Part shown: piece by piece, positions 1 to 6,996 of the stretch
How the letters are laid out: each line of letters opens with the position of its first letter
Numbering within the stretch: the stretch's first letter is position 1
Origin: Chryseobacterium gleum
GTDB taxonomy: Bacteria > Bacteroidota > Bacteroidia > Flavobacteriales_D > Crocinitomicaceae
Assembly (NCBI GenBank): GCA_945877005.1
Contig: CAMCQL010000041.1
Coordinates: 1-11,239 of the forward strand
Reading direction: 5' to 3'
Length of the DNA stretch: 11,239 nt
Made by a program: the position numbers and the translations under genes
Notes under the pieces: model-generated
Database searches by the model: none
Seen by the model: only the letters and a program-made list of their open reading frames with translations
Told to the model about the DNA's origin: nothing

Positions 1-1733
1 GCAATTTTACCAATCAATGAAGTTACAGTTGCAACGATGGATTGATTGATCGAAGTGGTATCCATTGAGTCGTGTTCCAAAACGACAAATGCGTAAATCG
101 ATTGCCCTTTTACCGGATGTGGATATCCAACAACCGCTGATTCAATTACGAAAGGATCTTCATTAATGGCATTTTCGATTTCAGCAGTTCCAAATCGGTG
201 CCCAGAAACGTTGATTACATCGTCAATTCTTCCAATGATTCTGTACATACCATTTTCGTCTCTTTTAGCACCATCTCCTGTAAAATAGTAGTTTTCATAC
301 ATTGAAAAATAAGCTTCTTTGCATCGAGCATGATTTCTAAAAGTAGTTCGTATAATGGAAGGCCAAGGATGTTTGATACAAAGATATCCTTCGACCTCAT
401 TCGCTGTAATCTCTTCGCCTTTTTCGGTCAGTAATACGGGTTCTATTCCTGGCAAAGGATAGCCTGCAAATGTTGGTTTTTGAGGAGAAATGGAACCAAT
501 TCCCGAAATCATTATTCCTCCTGTTTCTGTTTGCCACCAGTTATCAACAACGGGACATTTTTCTTTACCAATATGGTGATGGTACCAATGCCAAGCTTCT
601 TCATTGATGGGCTCTCCAACAGTGCCAAGTATTTTAAGCGAACTTAGATCAAACCCTTGAATCGGTTCCTCACCAAAAGCCATTAATGAGCGAATTGCAG
701 TTGGCGCAGTTAAAAATTGAGATACTTTGTATTTTTCGATGATTTCCCAAAATCTTCCTGGATGTGGAAAAGTTGGAATCCCCTCAAACATAAGTGTTGT
801 CGCACCACAAAGTAAGGGGCCGTACAAGATGTAAGAGTGTCCTGTAATCCAACCGATATCAGCGGTACACCAATGAATGTCTCCTTGTTCGTATTGATAC
901 ACATTTAAAAAGGTATAGGCAGTATAAACCATGTACCCTCCACATGTATGAACCACACCTTTAGGCTTTCCAGTAGATCCGGAGGTGTAAAGTATAAACA
1001 AAGGATCTTCGCTCAGCATTGGAGTAGCCAAACATTCTTTTGCTTGTTGTGGAATGAGCTCTTCCCATCTTACATCTCGTCCTTCTATTATCTCACAAAC
1101 TGTATTTAAGACATTTACTACGATTGTTTTTTCAACGGATGGGGCAGTTAGTAATGCTTCGTCTACAACAGTTTTAAGTGACATCGTTTTTGCACCACGA
1201 TTCAGTCCATCGGAAGTAATTATTAGTGATGCTTCTGCGTCATTGAGACGATCAGAAAGTGAACTTGCTGAAAAGCCCGCAAAAACAACCGAATGAATCG
1301 CTCCAATACGTGCACAGGCTAAAACACTGATAGCCAATTCAGGAATCATCGGAAGATAAATACATACGCGATCTCCCTTTTTAACCCCCAATGATTTTAA
1401 TGCATTTGCACATTGGTTCACTCTTTCGTACAATTCAAAATAAGTAATACTCAATGGTTGATCGGAGTCAGAGTTTGGCTCCCAAAGTAATGCAACGGAA
1501 TCTTTTTTATCTGGAAAATTTCTTTCAAAAATGTTTTCGGTAATGTTTAAGGTTGCACCTACAAACCATTCTATGCGAGGAGTAGTGAATTCCCAATCAA
1601 GTACTTTACTCCATTTTTTTTGCCAATAAAAGGCAGATGCTATGTTTCCCCAAAATTCTGAAGGGTCGGTTATGCTTTGATTATAGGCGGAATGATATTC
1701 TTCTAAGTTTTTAATTTTCAATTTATTAATCAT
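1..1733 (-). CDS. acs: Acetyl-CoA synthetase (AMP-forming), 3' end outside window
   Basis: Activates acetate to acetyl-AMP and then acetyl-CoA in the cytoplasm. I translated 577 uninterrupted codons from the ATG at 1733. The usual Acs length is about 630-650 residues, so roughly the last 60 are missing, including the acetylatable catalytic lysine segment. Seen: an N-terminal Acs-type segment (LEEYHSAYNQS...FWGN), the ATP-binding loop YTSGSTGKPKG near residue 248, the acetate-pocket segment TVGEPINEEAWHWY, WWQTETGG near residue 401, and the adenylation/thioesterification hinge GRIDDVINVSGHRFGTAEIE near residue 500. The WWQTE tryptophan that limits the acyl pocket supports acetate rather than a longer acid. 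It is divergent from gpsA with 115 bases between starts. A near-consensus -7 box (CACTTTTG, 1778-1771) lies about 38 bases upstream of the ATG. No frameshift or odd composition was seen. Family identity is very secure. Confidence 0.96.
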   Translation of the reverse strand, partial: MINKLKIKNLEEYHSAYNQSITDPSEFWGNIASAFYWQKKWSKVLDWEFTTPRIEWFVGATLNITENIFERNFPDKKDSVALLWEPNSDSDQPLSITYFELYERVNQCANALKSLGVKKGDRVCIYLPMIPELAISVLACARIGAIHSVVFAGFSASSLSDRLNDAEASLIITSDGLNRGAKTMSLKTVVDEALLTAPSVEKTIVVNVLNTVCEIIEGRDVRWEELIPQQAKECLATPMLSEDPLFILYTSGSTGKPKGVVHTCGGYMVYTAYTFLNVYQYEQGDIHWCTADIGWITGHSYILYGPLLCGATTLMFEGIPTFPHPGRFWEIIEKYKVSQFLTAPTAIRSLMAFGEEPIQGFDLSSLKILGTVGEPINEEAWHWYHHHIGKEKCPVVDNWWQTETGGIMISGIGSISPQKPTFAGYPLPGIEPVLLTEKGEEITANEVEGYLCIKHPWPSIIRTTFRNHARCKEAYFSMYENYYFTGDGAKRDENGMYRIIGRIDDVINVSGHRFGTAEIENAINEDPFVIESAVVGYPHPVKGQSIYAFVVLEHDSMDTTSINQSIVATVTSLIGKI

Positions 1734-1766
1734 AAATTTAGAGTGTTAGTGTAGAAAAAGCGCATT

Positions 1767-1841
1767 ACTACAAAAGTGCAAAAAACTGATTAAAGTTGTT
1801 GTTTTTACCGTATAATTTTAAATTAAGTTTACTTTTGTAGT
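1767..1841. repeat. 11-bp inverted repeat across the acs/gpsA divergent promoters
   Basis: ACTACAAAAGT at 1767-1777 and its exact reverse complement ACTTTTGTAGT at 1831-1841 flank a 53-base spacer. Each arm contains the TTTG of a putative Bacteroidota -7 element on its own outward strand: CACTTTTG toward acs (7 of 8 to TAnnTTTG) and TACTTTTG toward gpsA (8 of 8). The symmetry may simply reflect two similar promoters facing apart, or may be a shared operator. The sequence alone does not decide. Confidence 0.5.
1830..1837 (+). promoter_or_regulatory. Putative -7 element for gpsA (TACTTTTG)
   Basis: TACTTTTG fits the Bacteroidota consensus TAnnTTTG exactly and ends 11 bases before the gpsA ATG. 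If used, the transcript start would be near 1841 and the leader only about 8 nucleotides. I find no good -33 TTTG at 17-23 bases upstream; the nearest TTG is 28 bases away. This is therefore a tentative promoter. Confidence 0.4.
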
Positions 1842-1848
1842 CTTATAC

Positions 1849-2847
1849 ATGGTGAAAGAGAAAAATATAGCTGTTATTGGCGGAGGTAGTTGGGCGACTG
1901 CCATCGTAAAAATTCTATGTAACAATTTAGATACGGTACATTGGTGGGTGCGTTCTGAAGAAAACGTGAACCATATCAAAAATTTCAAGCACAATCCAAA
2001 ATATTTACAATCTATTGAATTCAATACTGACAAATTACATATTTCGAACGATTTAAATGAAATTTTGGATGCAGCCAATTACATTATTATTGCCACTCCT
2101 TCTGCATTTTTAACAAAGTTATTTGAAAATGTAACAAAGGATATGTTTGAAGGGAAGGTTGTTTTTTCAGCTGTAAAAGGAATAATTCCGGAATACAATG
2201 CAATTCCTGCGCGTTTCATTCATAAAACTTTTGGAGTGCCGTACCATAAAATTGGAATTATTTGCGGCCCTTGTCATGCGGAAGAAGTTGCATTAGAACG
2301 GTTATCTTATTTAACAATTGCATGTCAAGACGATAGCATTGCAACAATAATGGCGCGAGCACTTTCGTGCAGATACATAAAAACGACTATTTCGGACGAT
2401 CTATTCGGAACAGAATTTTCAGCAGTACTGAAAAATGTTTATGCGGTAGCTTCGGGTATTTGTTCGGGCTTAGGGTATGGAGATAATTTTCAATCTGTTT
2501 TGATTTCCAATGCAATACAAGAAATTGAAAACTTTATCGATGTAGTCAGTCCGATACACAGAGATGTCAAATCTTCTGCTTACCTAGGCGATTTATTGGT
2601 TACAGCTTATTCGAAATTTTCACGCAACCGAACTTTTGGATTCATGATTGGAAAAGGTTATTCCGTAAAAAGTGCCCAATTAGAAATGGAAATGATTGCG
2701 GAAGGATATTATGCTGTGAAATGTTTAGTGGAAATCAATAAAAAGTTTCAAGTAGACATGCCAATAATTGACGCTGTATACAACATTGTGTACGAAAAAA
2801 TTTCTCCTACTATCGAAATGCGCATCCTAGCGGATAAACTGTCTTAA
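1849..2847 (+). CDS. gpsA: NAD(P)+-dependent glycerol-3-phosphate dehydrogenase
   Basis: Interconverts dihydroxyacetone phosphate and sn-glycerol 3-phosphate in the cytoplasm, supplying the phospholipid backbone. The 332 residues match the family's usual length. Seen in order: a Rossmann dinucleotide loop GGGSWATA at 11-18, ATPS at 82-85, SAVKGI with Lys110, GPCHAEEV at 140-147, the substrate/catalytic segment FGTEFSAVLKNVYAVASG with Lys195, GYGDN at 209-213, and GDLLVTAYSKFSRNRTFG at 247-264. The start at 1849 places the nucleotide loop at the expected distance from the N-terminus. Oddity: in the E. coli-type motif ALITRGLAEM, the Arg that contacts substrate aligns with Asn221 here (VLISNAIQEI). 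I believe other Bacteroidota share this SNA version, but that is from memory. It converges with the PAP2 gene, 13 bases between stops, with no clear terminator between them. Confidence 0.95.
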   Translation: MVKEKNIAVIGGGSWATAIVKILCNNLDTVHWWVRSEENVNHIKNFKHNPKYLQSIEFNTDKLHISNDLNEILDAANYIIIATPSAFLTKLFENVTKDMFEGKVVFSAVKGIIPEYNAIPARFIHKTFGVPYHKIGIICGPCHAEEVALERLSYLTIACQDDSIATIMARALSCRYIKTTISDDLFGTEFSAVLKNVYAVASGICSGLGYGDNFQSVLISNAIQEIENFIDVVSPIHRDVKSSAYLGDLLVTAYSKFSRNRTFGFMIGKGYSVKSAQLEMEMIAEGYYAVKCLVEINKKFQVDMPIIDAVYNIVYEKISPTIEMRILADKLS

Positions 2848-2860
2848 TTCAATTTGTCTT

Positions 2861-3502
2861 TTAGTAAAGGTTTACTGTAGAGGATATTGTTTTATCCTTT
2901 GTGAATTTTTGATACAAATAATGACTGAGATAGGCTGATCCAGATCCAATAAGCGCCCCAATGAGTACATCACTTGGATAATGAACACCAAGGTACATTC
3001 TAGAATAACCCATCAACGATGCATAGGTAAAACTCGGAATTATAACATACCATTTAGGGTAAACCATTGAAAGTGAAGTTGCTGTTGCAAATGCCATGCT
3101 TGTGTGCCCGGATGGAAAAGAGTAGGAACCTCCAGTGGAGTGTTTTTCGATGTCGGTATGGGTTACAAAAGGGCGTTCTCTTTTAATCCCTAATTTAAGT
3201 GGGGTAGTAATAAGAGATGAAATGATTTCGGCACTGGCTATTTCAAGACCTTTTAATACTATTTTACGATCTTTTTTTATCCAAGCAATCACAAAAACAC
3301 TTAATGGAGTTGCAATTGCTACTGGAGTAATACTTTCTGAAATCCCCCACATTACACTCCCTGTAGACTCGGTATAACTGTGATTTATTTTTCTAAGTAA
3401 ATCAATGTCATAGGATTGTGCTTTTATGGTCAAACAGTAGAATGACACACAAAGAACTAAAAAAACAAACTTAAAGTTCGTTGGTTTGCTTGTGGTTCTC
3501 AT
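2861..3502 (-). CDS. PAP2-family membrane phosphatase (lipid phosphatase-like)
   Basis: A 213-residue protein with all three PAP2/acid-phosphatase signatures. These are KX6RP with Lys103, Arg110 and Pro111, PSGH at 130-133 with nucleophile-assisting His133, and SRX5HX3D with Ser167, Arg168, His174 and Asp178. Such enzymes remove phosphate from lipid phosphates or diphosphates (phosphatidic acid, PGP, undecaprenyl-PP) on the outer side of the inner membrane. The exact substrate cannot be read here. The N-terminus (MRTTSKPTNF then a hydrophobic stretch to TIKAQ) looks like a signal peptide or first membrane anchor, with possible cleavage after Ala28. I chose the ATG at 3502 because it puts basic residues directly before that segment. 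An in-frame ATG at 3544 would add 14 unremarkable residues and a 74-base overlap. With the chosen start it overlaps the end of the mscS-like gene by 32 bases, so it is probably the last, translationally coupled gene of the run. Confidence 0.85.
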   Translation of the reverse strand: MRTTSKPTNFKFVFLVLCVSFYCLTIKAQSYDIDLLRKINHSYTESTGSVMWGISESITPVAIATPLSVFVIAWIKKDRKIVLKGLEIASAEIISSLITTPLKLGIKRERPFVTHTDIEKHSTGGSYSFPSGHTSMAFATATSLSMVYPKWYVIIPSFTYASLMGYSRMYLGVHYPSDVLIGALIGSGSAYLSHYLYQKFTKDKTISSTVNLY

Positions 3503-4589
3503 CGATGATAATATGACGTTGTGGGTATGGGATAACAATGGCATATTGTTTGAATAAACGGTTTATTTCCATTCGTATATCTGATTTGTAGTTGCTGATG
3601 TCCCAGCTATTATCGGTCCAAAATAATAACTCCATTTCGAGACCATTGTCCCCAAAATTCTTAAGTCGAACTTGGATAAGTTGATTTTTTTTCACTTTCG
3701 GATGACTTAAAGCTGCTTGTCGAAGTAAGGTAGAAACCAATTCTGTATCCGTTCCATAAGCAACCGTCAATTGAATGAATGAGCGTGTTAATTCGTTGCC
3801 ATGGCTCCAGTTTTCAACGTATTCTTGTGTAAGTTTTGCATTTGGGATGATGAATACGTTTCCGTCTCTTGTTTCAATTTGTGTTGTTCTTACATTGATT
3901 TTTAAGATTTTAGCAAAAACAGGTTCTTTAAATTTTGAATCTCTTAGTTCAATAATGTCGCCAATTTTTATGGTGCCTTCAAAAAGTAACACCAACCCGG
4001 AAAACATATCTCTAAAAACATCTTGTAACCCTAATCCCAATCCAACCAAAAGTGCTGCAGATCCTGTAAGTAATATGGTAAAATCGAGTTCGAGTACTTT
4101 TAAACTGAAAAAAATAGAAAACACATAGATGACGTATTTACTAAGTTGTACATAAATATATTCGGTACTTGTATTGTGATCTGCTTTTTGACGAAATTTT
4201 TTATTAAAGTATAATTTCACGAAATTTACACCCATTCTAGCACCAAAAAATATACCGATTACAATAATAATTTGCAAGAAAGAGATATTGACTTGCCTAG
4301 ATTCTATGATGCGATACGATAGAAATTCCTTGAAAGAAACATTGTTGTTATTTATTTTAAAACTAAGAATTGAAATATATCCAGCTAAAAAATAAACACC
4401 TTGGCTTACTAATCGTAACCAAGCGGTTTTTCTACCTTCAAACTTGAAATTAGCGCCTAACAAATATTTTTTTAATACTTCATGGAGAATTCTCCGAAAT
4501 ATGAACGCGATTCCGTAGATGAACGAAAGTGCTAATAAATTCCACAAACAAACTTTGTAGGGGCCTAATTCAAATAGTGTTTCACTCAT
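3471..4589 (-). CDS. MscS-family small-conductance mechanosensitive channel
   Basis: A 372-residue inner-membrane channel of the MscS family, which opens under membrane tension to release solutes after hypo-osmotic shock. There are four predicted membrane segments near residues 12-32, 62-80, 103-126 and 148-168. Then comes the pore helix and its continuation, with GLGLGLQDVFRDMFSGLVLLFEGTIKIGD at about 183-211. This carries the Gly/Ala-rich packing face and the strongly conserved F-x-G-[LI]-x-[LI]-x-x-[DE] region. The beta domain motif RTTQIETRDGNVFIIPNAKL follows at about 234-253, then a C-terminal alpha/beta domain ending in IVIPYPQRHI, typical of the family. The start ATG lies two bases after the dnaG stop, so translation is probably coupled. 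Compared with the 286-residue E. coli MscS, it has one or two extra N-terminal membrane helices and a loop with the odd run INNNN at about 79-83. Gating properties and ion preference cannot be inferred. Confidence 0.92.
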   Translation of the reverse strand: MSETLFELGPYKVCLWNLLALSFIYGIAFIFRRILHEVLKKYLLGANFKFEGRKTAWLRLVSQGVYFLAGYISILSFKINNNNVSFKEFLSYRIIESRQVNISFLQIIIVIGIFFGARMGVNFVKLYFNKKFRQKADHNTSTEYIYVQLSKYVIYVFSIFFSLKVLELDFTILLTGSAALLVGLGLGLQDVFRDMFSGLVLLFEGTIKIGDIIELRDSKFKEPVFAKILKINVRTTQIETRDGNVFIIPNAKLTQEYVENWSHGNELTRSFIQLTVAYGTDTELVSTLLRQAALSHPKVKKNQLIQVRLKNFGDNGLEMELLFWTDNSWDISNYKSDIRMEINRLFKQYAIVIPYPQRHIIIDENHKQTNEL

Positions 4590-4591
4590 GG

Positions 4592-6580
4592 TTATCGTAA
4601 TATTATTCTGCCTAATTTTTCAGCAAATGCTATTTTAACTTTTTCAAGGGTGATTTGTTCGATTAATAAATCTTCGATTGCTTCAATTTCGTTTTCAGAT
4701 ATTATCGTTAGTTTTTCACGAATCTCATCAATTAGTTGTTGAATTTTATCTGTTTTGAAAGTGTAAATGGATGTCATCACAGCACTTTTTAACTTATCGA
4801 TTTCCTGATTTGTTTCGATGTTCTTCAAAGTTAGCCAATTGTGACTTAATTCGTAGTTTTCAGATTCAAATTCAGAGATAATTTTAACAATTTCTTGATC
4901 TTCTGAACGCATAAAATAACTTGATTTATAAAGTGTCTGCTGCGTAAGACCTTCACTTATTTCCTGATATATTCGGTTGTAAACGGGATGGTTAAATGTT
5001 AATTCATCCCGATGAAGCTCGTGACAAATTAATTCAGCTACAGAAACTTCAACGAGGACGTCTTTCCCATGTTCATCTTGTTGGTCTATTTCAACTGCAA
5101 AAGGGCCATATTTTATTAAAATCCGAAGCAAATCTTCTTCTGTATGATTGACTTTAGCGACTTTTTTGGCCGAAGAAAGACTGACTTGAGTTGGTGTTTC
5201 TGGTGCTACAGGAGGCAGAAAAGCATTTTCTGAAGGAGCCTCAATTGGCGCAGTTGATTTGGCAAGATTATTTTTCCGAAGTTTCGCTAATTCTTGTTGG
5301 ATGATGGATTCTTCAATGTCAAATTTAGCGGCGATGTCTTTCGTGTAAACGGATCTACTAATCGAATCAGGAATCAAAGAGATGGAATGAACAATTTCGT
5401 GGATTAATTTAGCACGTTGAATCGGGTCATTCGCTTGATTTTCGCCTAATAAAATCTCTGCTTTGAAAGTAACAAAGTCCTTTTTATTCGTTGTAATATA
5501 ATGTAATAATTCTTCTTGCTTTACTTTTTTTGAGTAAGAATCGGGATCATCTCCATCTGGAAATAATACAACTCGTACATTAAGTCCTTCAGATAATAAT
5601 AAATCGATTCCTCTGAAAGAAGCTTTTATTCCAGCAGCATCCCCATCGTAAAGAATGGTTACATTTTGTGAATACCTTCGGATAAGTTTGATTTGACCTT
5701 GCGTCAATGAGGTCCCAGACGAGGAAACCACATTGCTAATACCTGCCTGATGCATACTGATAACATCTGTATACCCTTCAACCAAGTAACAGTTATCGTA
5801 TTTTACGATGTCTCCTTTCGCAAAGTACAAACCATATAAAATCTCACTTTTATTGTAGATAACACTTTCGGGAGAATTAAAGTATTTGGCTATTTTTTTA
5901 TCGGCAAGGAGTGTTCTTCCACCAAAACCAAGCGTTCTGCCTGTTACTGAATGGATGGGGAAAATTACACGCCCTCTGAAAAAGTCAAAATGTCGGTTTT
6001 CTTTTGATTTTACCAACCCAACTTTCTCTAAATAATCGAGTTTAAACCCTTTTTTTAAAGCTGTTTCCGTAAAATCATTTCCTTTGTCTAAGCAATACCC
6101 AAGCTGAAATTTTTCAATGATGTCTGGTCTAAAACCTCGTTCAATAAAGTAACTTAGCCCTATTGCCTTACCTTCATCATTTTCATGTAGTTGCGTGTAA
6201 AAGTGATTTTTCGCAAATTCATTGATAATGTGTAAACTTTCTCGCTCGGTGATGGAAGCCAGTTCTTCTGCAGTTGGCTCCTTTTCTTCTGGAAGTAGGA
6301 TATTGTATTTATTCGCTAACCATTTGAGTGCTTCTGGATACGAATAATGTTCTTTTTCCATTAAGAACGTAACAACAGAGCCCCCTTTACCTGTTGAAAA
6401 GCATTTGAAGATTTGTTTAGCTGGAGAAACAACAAAAGAGGGAGTTTTTTCATCTGTAAATGGACTCAATCCTTTCAGGTTTGAGCCAGCTCGTTTTAAA
6501 TGCACAAATTCACCAATGACTTCTTCAATGCGAGAAGTCTGCATGATTTCATCGATGATATGTGGTGGTATTCTAGACAC
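4592..6580 (-). CDS. dnaG: DNA primase DnaG with degenerate zinc-binding motif, GTG start
   Basis: Makes RNA primers at the replication fork. The 662 residues show a CHC2-like N-terminal domain at about 1-95, a catalytic core with YFNSPES at 233-239, and a Toprim domain. Toprim carries EGYTD (Glu268), DGDAAG (Asp312, Asp314) and DGDDPDSY at 342-349. A divergent C-terminal part (about 480-662), presumably for helicase binding, follows a Pro/Ala-rich linker near 445-470. The zinc site is unusual. The four positions equivalent to E. coli Cys40, His43, Cys61 and Cys64 are Ser39, Thr42, Cys60 and Thr63, with spacing exactly preserved. The start codon is GTG (reverse complement of CAC at 6578-6580). 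It is preferred over the ATG 12 codons downstream because it retains the conserved IPPHIIDEI segment. The start is two bases past the lipoprotein's stop, so translation is likely coupled. The catalytic Toprim acids are intact, so this is a functional primase by sequence. Confidence 0.95.
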   Translation of the reverse strand: MSRIPPHIIDEIMQTSRIEEVIGEFVHLKRAGSNLKGLSPFTDEKTPSFVVSPAKQIFKCFSTGKGGSVVTFLMEKEHYSYPEALKWLANKYNILLPEEKEPTAEELASITERESLHIINEFAKNHFYTQLHENDEGKAIGLSYFIERGFRPDIIEKFQLGYCLDKGNDFTETALKKGFKLDYLEKVGLVKSKENRHFDFFRGRVIFPIHSVTGRTLGFGGRTLLADKKIAKYFNSPESVIYNKSEILYGLYFAKGDIVKYDNCYLVEGYTDVISMHQAGISNVVSSSGTSLTQGQIKLIRRYSQNVTILYDGDAAGIKASFRGIDLLLSEGLNVRVVLFPDGDDPDSYSKKVKQEELLHYITTNKKDFVTFKAEILLGENQANDPIQRAKLIHEIVHSISLIPDSISRSVYTKDIAAKFDIEESIIQQELAKLRKNNLAKSTAPIEAPSENAFLPPVAPETPTQVSLSSAKKVAKVNHTEEDLLRILIKYGPFAVEIDQQDEHGKDVLVEVSVAELICHELHRDELTFNHPVYNRIYQEISEGLTQQTLYKSSYFMRSEDQEIVKIISEFESENYELSHNWLTLKNIETNQEIDKLKSAVMTSIYTFKTDKIQQLIDEIREKLTIISENEIEAIEDLLIEQITLEKVKIAFAEKLGRIILR

Positions 6581-6582
6581 GA

Positions 6583-6987
6583 TTAGTGAATGTCATAATT
6601 TTTTTCTGAAATCAAATTCCCTTTTTGATCGAATGTTTTCCAACTACCGATCTGTTTATCATCCTCATATTCACCGTAGTAATAGATTGCTCCAGAAGGA
6701 TATTTTACAATAGAATGTCCATGTTTAAGACCATGCTCGTAAAATGAAATACTCATTTCATGCCCGTCGGTATTAAAGAATGTCCATTTTCCATGTCGTT
6801 GATGATTTTCATCTTGACCACCTTGGAATTTAATTTGAGTCTTTCCTGGGTAATATTCGGTATACATTCCGTCTGAAATTTCAACCAGATTTTCGGTTTT
6901 TTTCGGTTTTTCGTGTACTGTATTTTGATTTTTTCTTGTGCAAGAAAAAATCAAAAGGACACTAATAATATAAAGTAAATTTTTCAT
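6583..6987 (-). CDS. Small lipoprotein with YwqK/MORN-like repeats
   Basis: A 134-residue protein of unknown function. The N-terminus MKNLLYIISVLLIFSC is a lipoprotein signal with lipid-attachment Cys16 (Ile13-Phe14-Ser15-Cys16). A short charged linker follows (residues 17-35). After that come tandem beta-hairpin units of the type G-x-W-x-x-[FY]-x-x-x-G in the MORN/YwqK-antitoxin repeat class, recognisable at GKWTFFNTDG (66-75), KHGHSIVKYPSGAIYYYGEY (88-107) and IGSWKTFDQKGNLISEKNY (113-131). Proteins of this kind are common in Bacteroidota and are often annotated 'toxin-antitoxin system YwqK family antitoxin'. I see no toxin partner here, so that label should not be taken literally. Location is inferred to be the periplasm or outer membrane. 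It sits 9 bases after the polyprenyl synthase stop and 2 bases before dnaG. Its signal-peptide codons contain a perfect 16-bp inverted repeat (6923-6956), and the linker codons contain a 10-bp tandem duplication (6891-6910). Confidence 0.8.
   Translation of the reverse strand: MKNLLYIISVLLIFSCTRKNQNTVHEKPKKTENLVEISDGMYTEYYPGKTQIKFQGGQDENHQRHGKWTFFNTDGHEMSISFYEHGLKHGHSIVKYPSGAIYYYGEYEDDKQIGSWKTFDQKGNLISEKNYDIH
6891..6910. repeat. 10-bp tandem duplication in the lipoprotein gene
   Basis: TTTCGGTTTT is repeated exactly at 6891-6900 and 6901-6910, followed by a partial third copy (TTCG-like, after one extra T). It lies in the codons for the Lys/Glu-rich linker just after the signal peptide (about residues 26-32). 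Because the unit is not a multiple of three, gain or loss of one copy would shift the reading frame. Confidence 0.6.
6923..6956. repeat. Perfect 16-bp inverted repeat with 2-base spacer
   Basis: TTTTGATTTTTTCTTG at 6923-6938 is the exact reverse complement of CAAGAAAAAATCAAAA at 6941-6956, with only TG between. In the sense RNA of the minus-strand lipoprotein gene it begins 31 bases after the start codon and covers codons about 11-22, including the lipid-attachment cysteine codon. As RNA it would form about a 15-bp stem with a GCAC-type tetraloop. It is not followed by a T-run on the sense strand, so it does not look like an intrinsic terminator. Confidence 0.8.
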
Positions 6988-6996
6988 GAAGTAATC

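Noticed and set aside
2863..2876. Short palindrome AGTAAA-GG-TTTACT near the gpsA/PAP2 convergent ends, possible terminator
   Set aside because: The arms are only 6 bp with a 2-base loop, the stem is AT-rich, it lies inside the PAP2 coding end and no T-run follows. Too weak to call.
3775..4128. 117-codon open frame on the plus strand across the mscS-like gene
   Set aside because: It is antisense to the conserved MscS pore and beta domain, has no family resemblance and no promoter.
6405..6713. 102-codon plus-strand frame spanning the dnaG start and the lipoprotein end
   Set aside because: It overlaps two well-supported genes on the other strand and its translation looks like random sequence.
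6583..6987. Toxin-antitoxin module suggested by the YwqK 'antitoxin' repeat class
   Set aside because: No toxin-like partner is adjacent. The neighbours are polyprenyl synthase and primase, and the protein has a lipoprotein signal, so the family label is probably misleading here.
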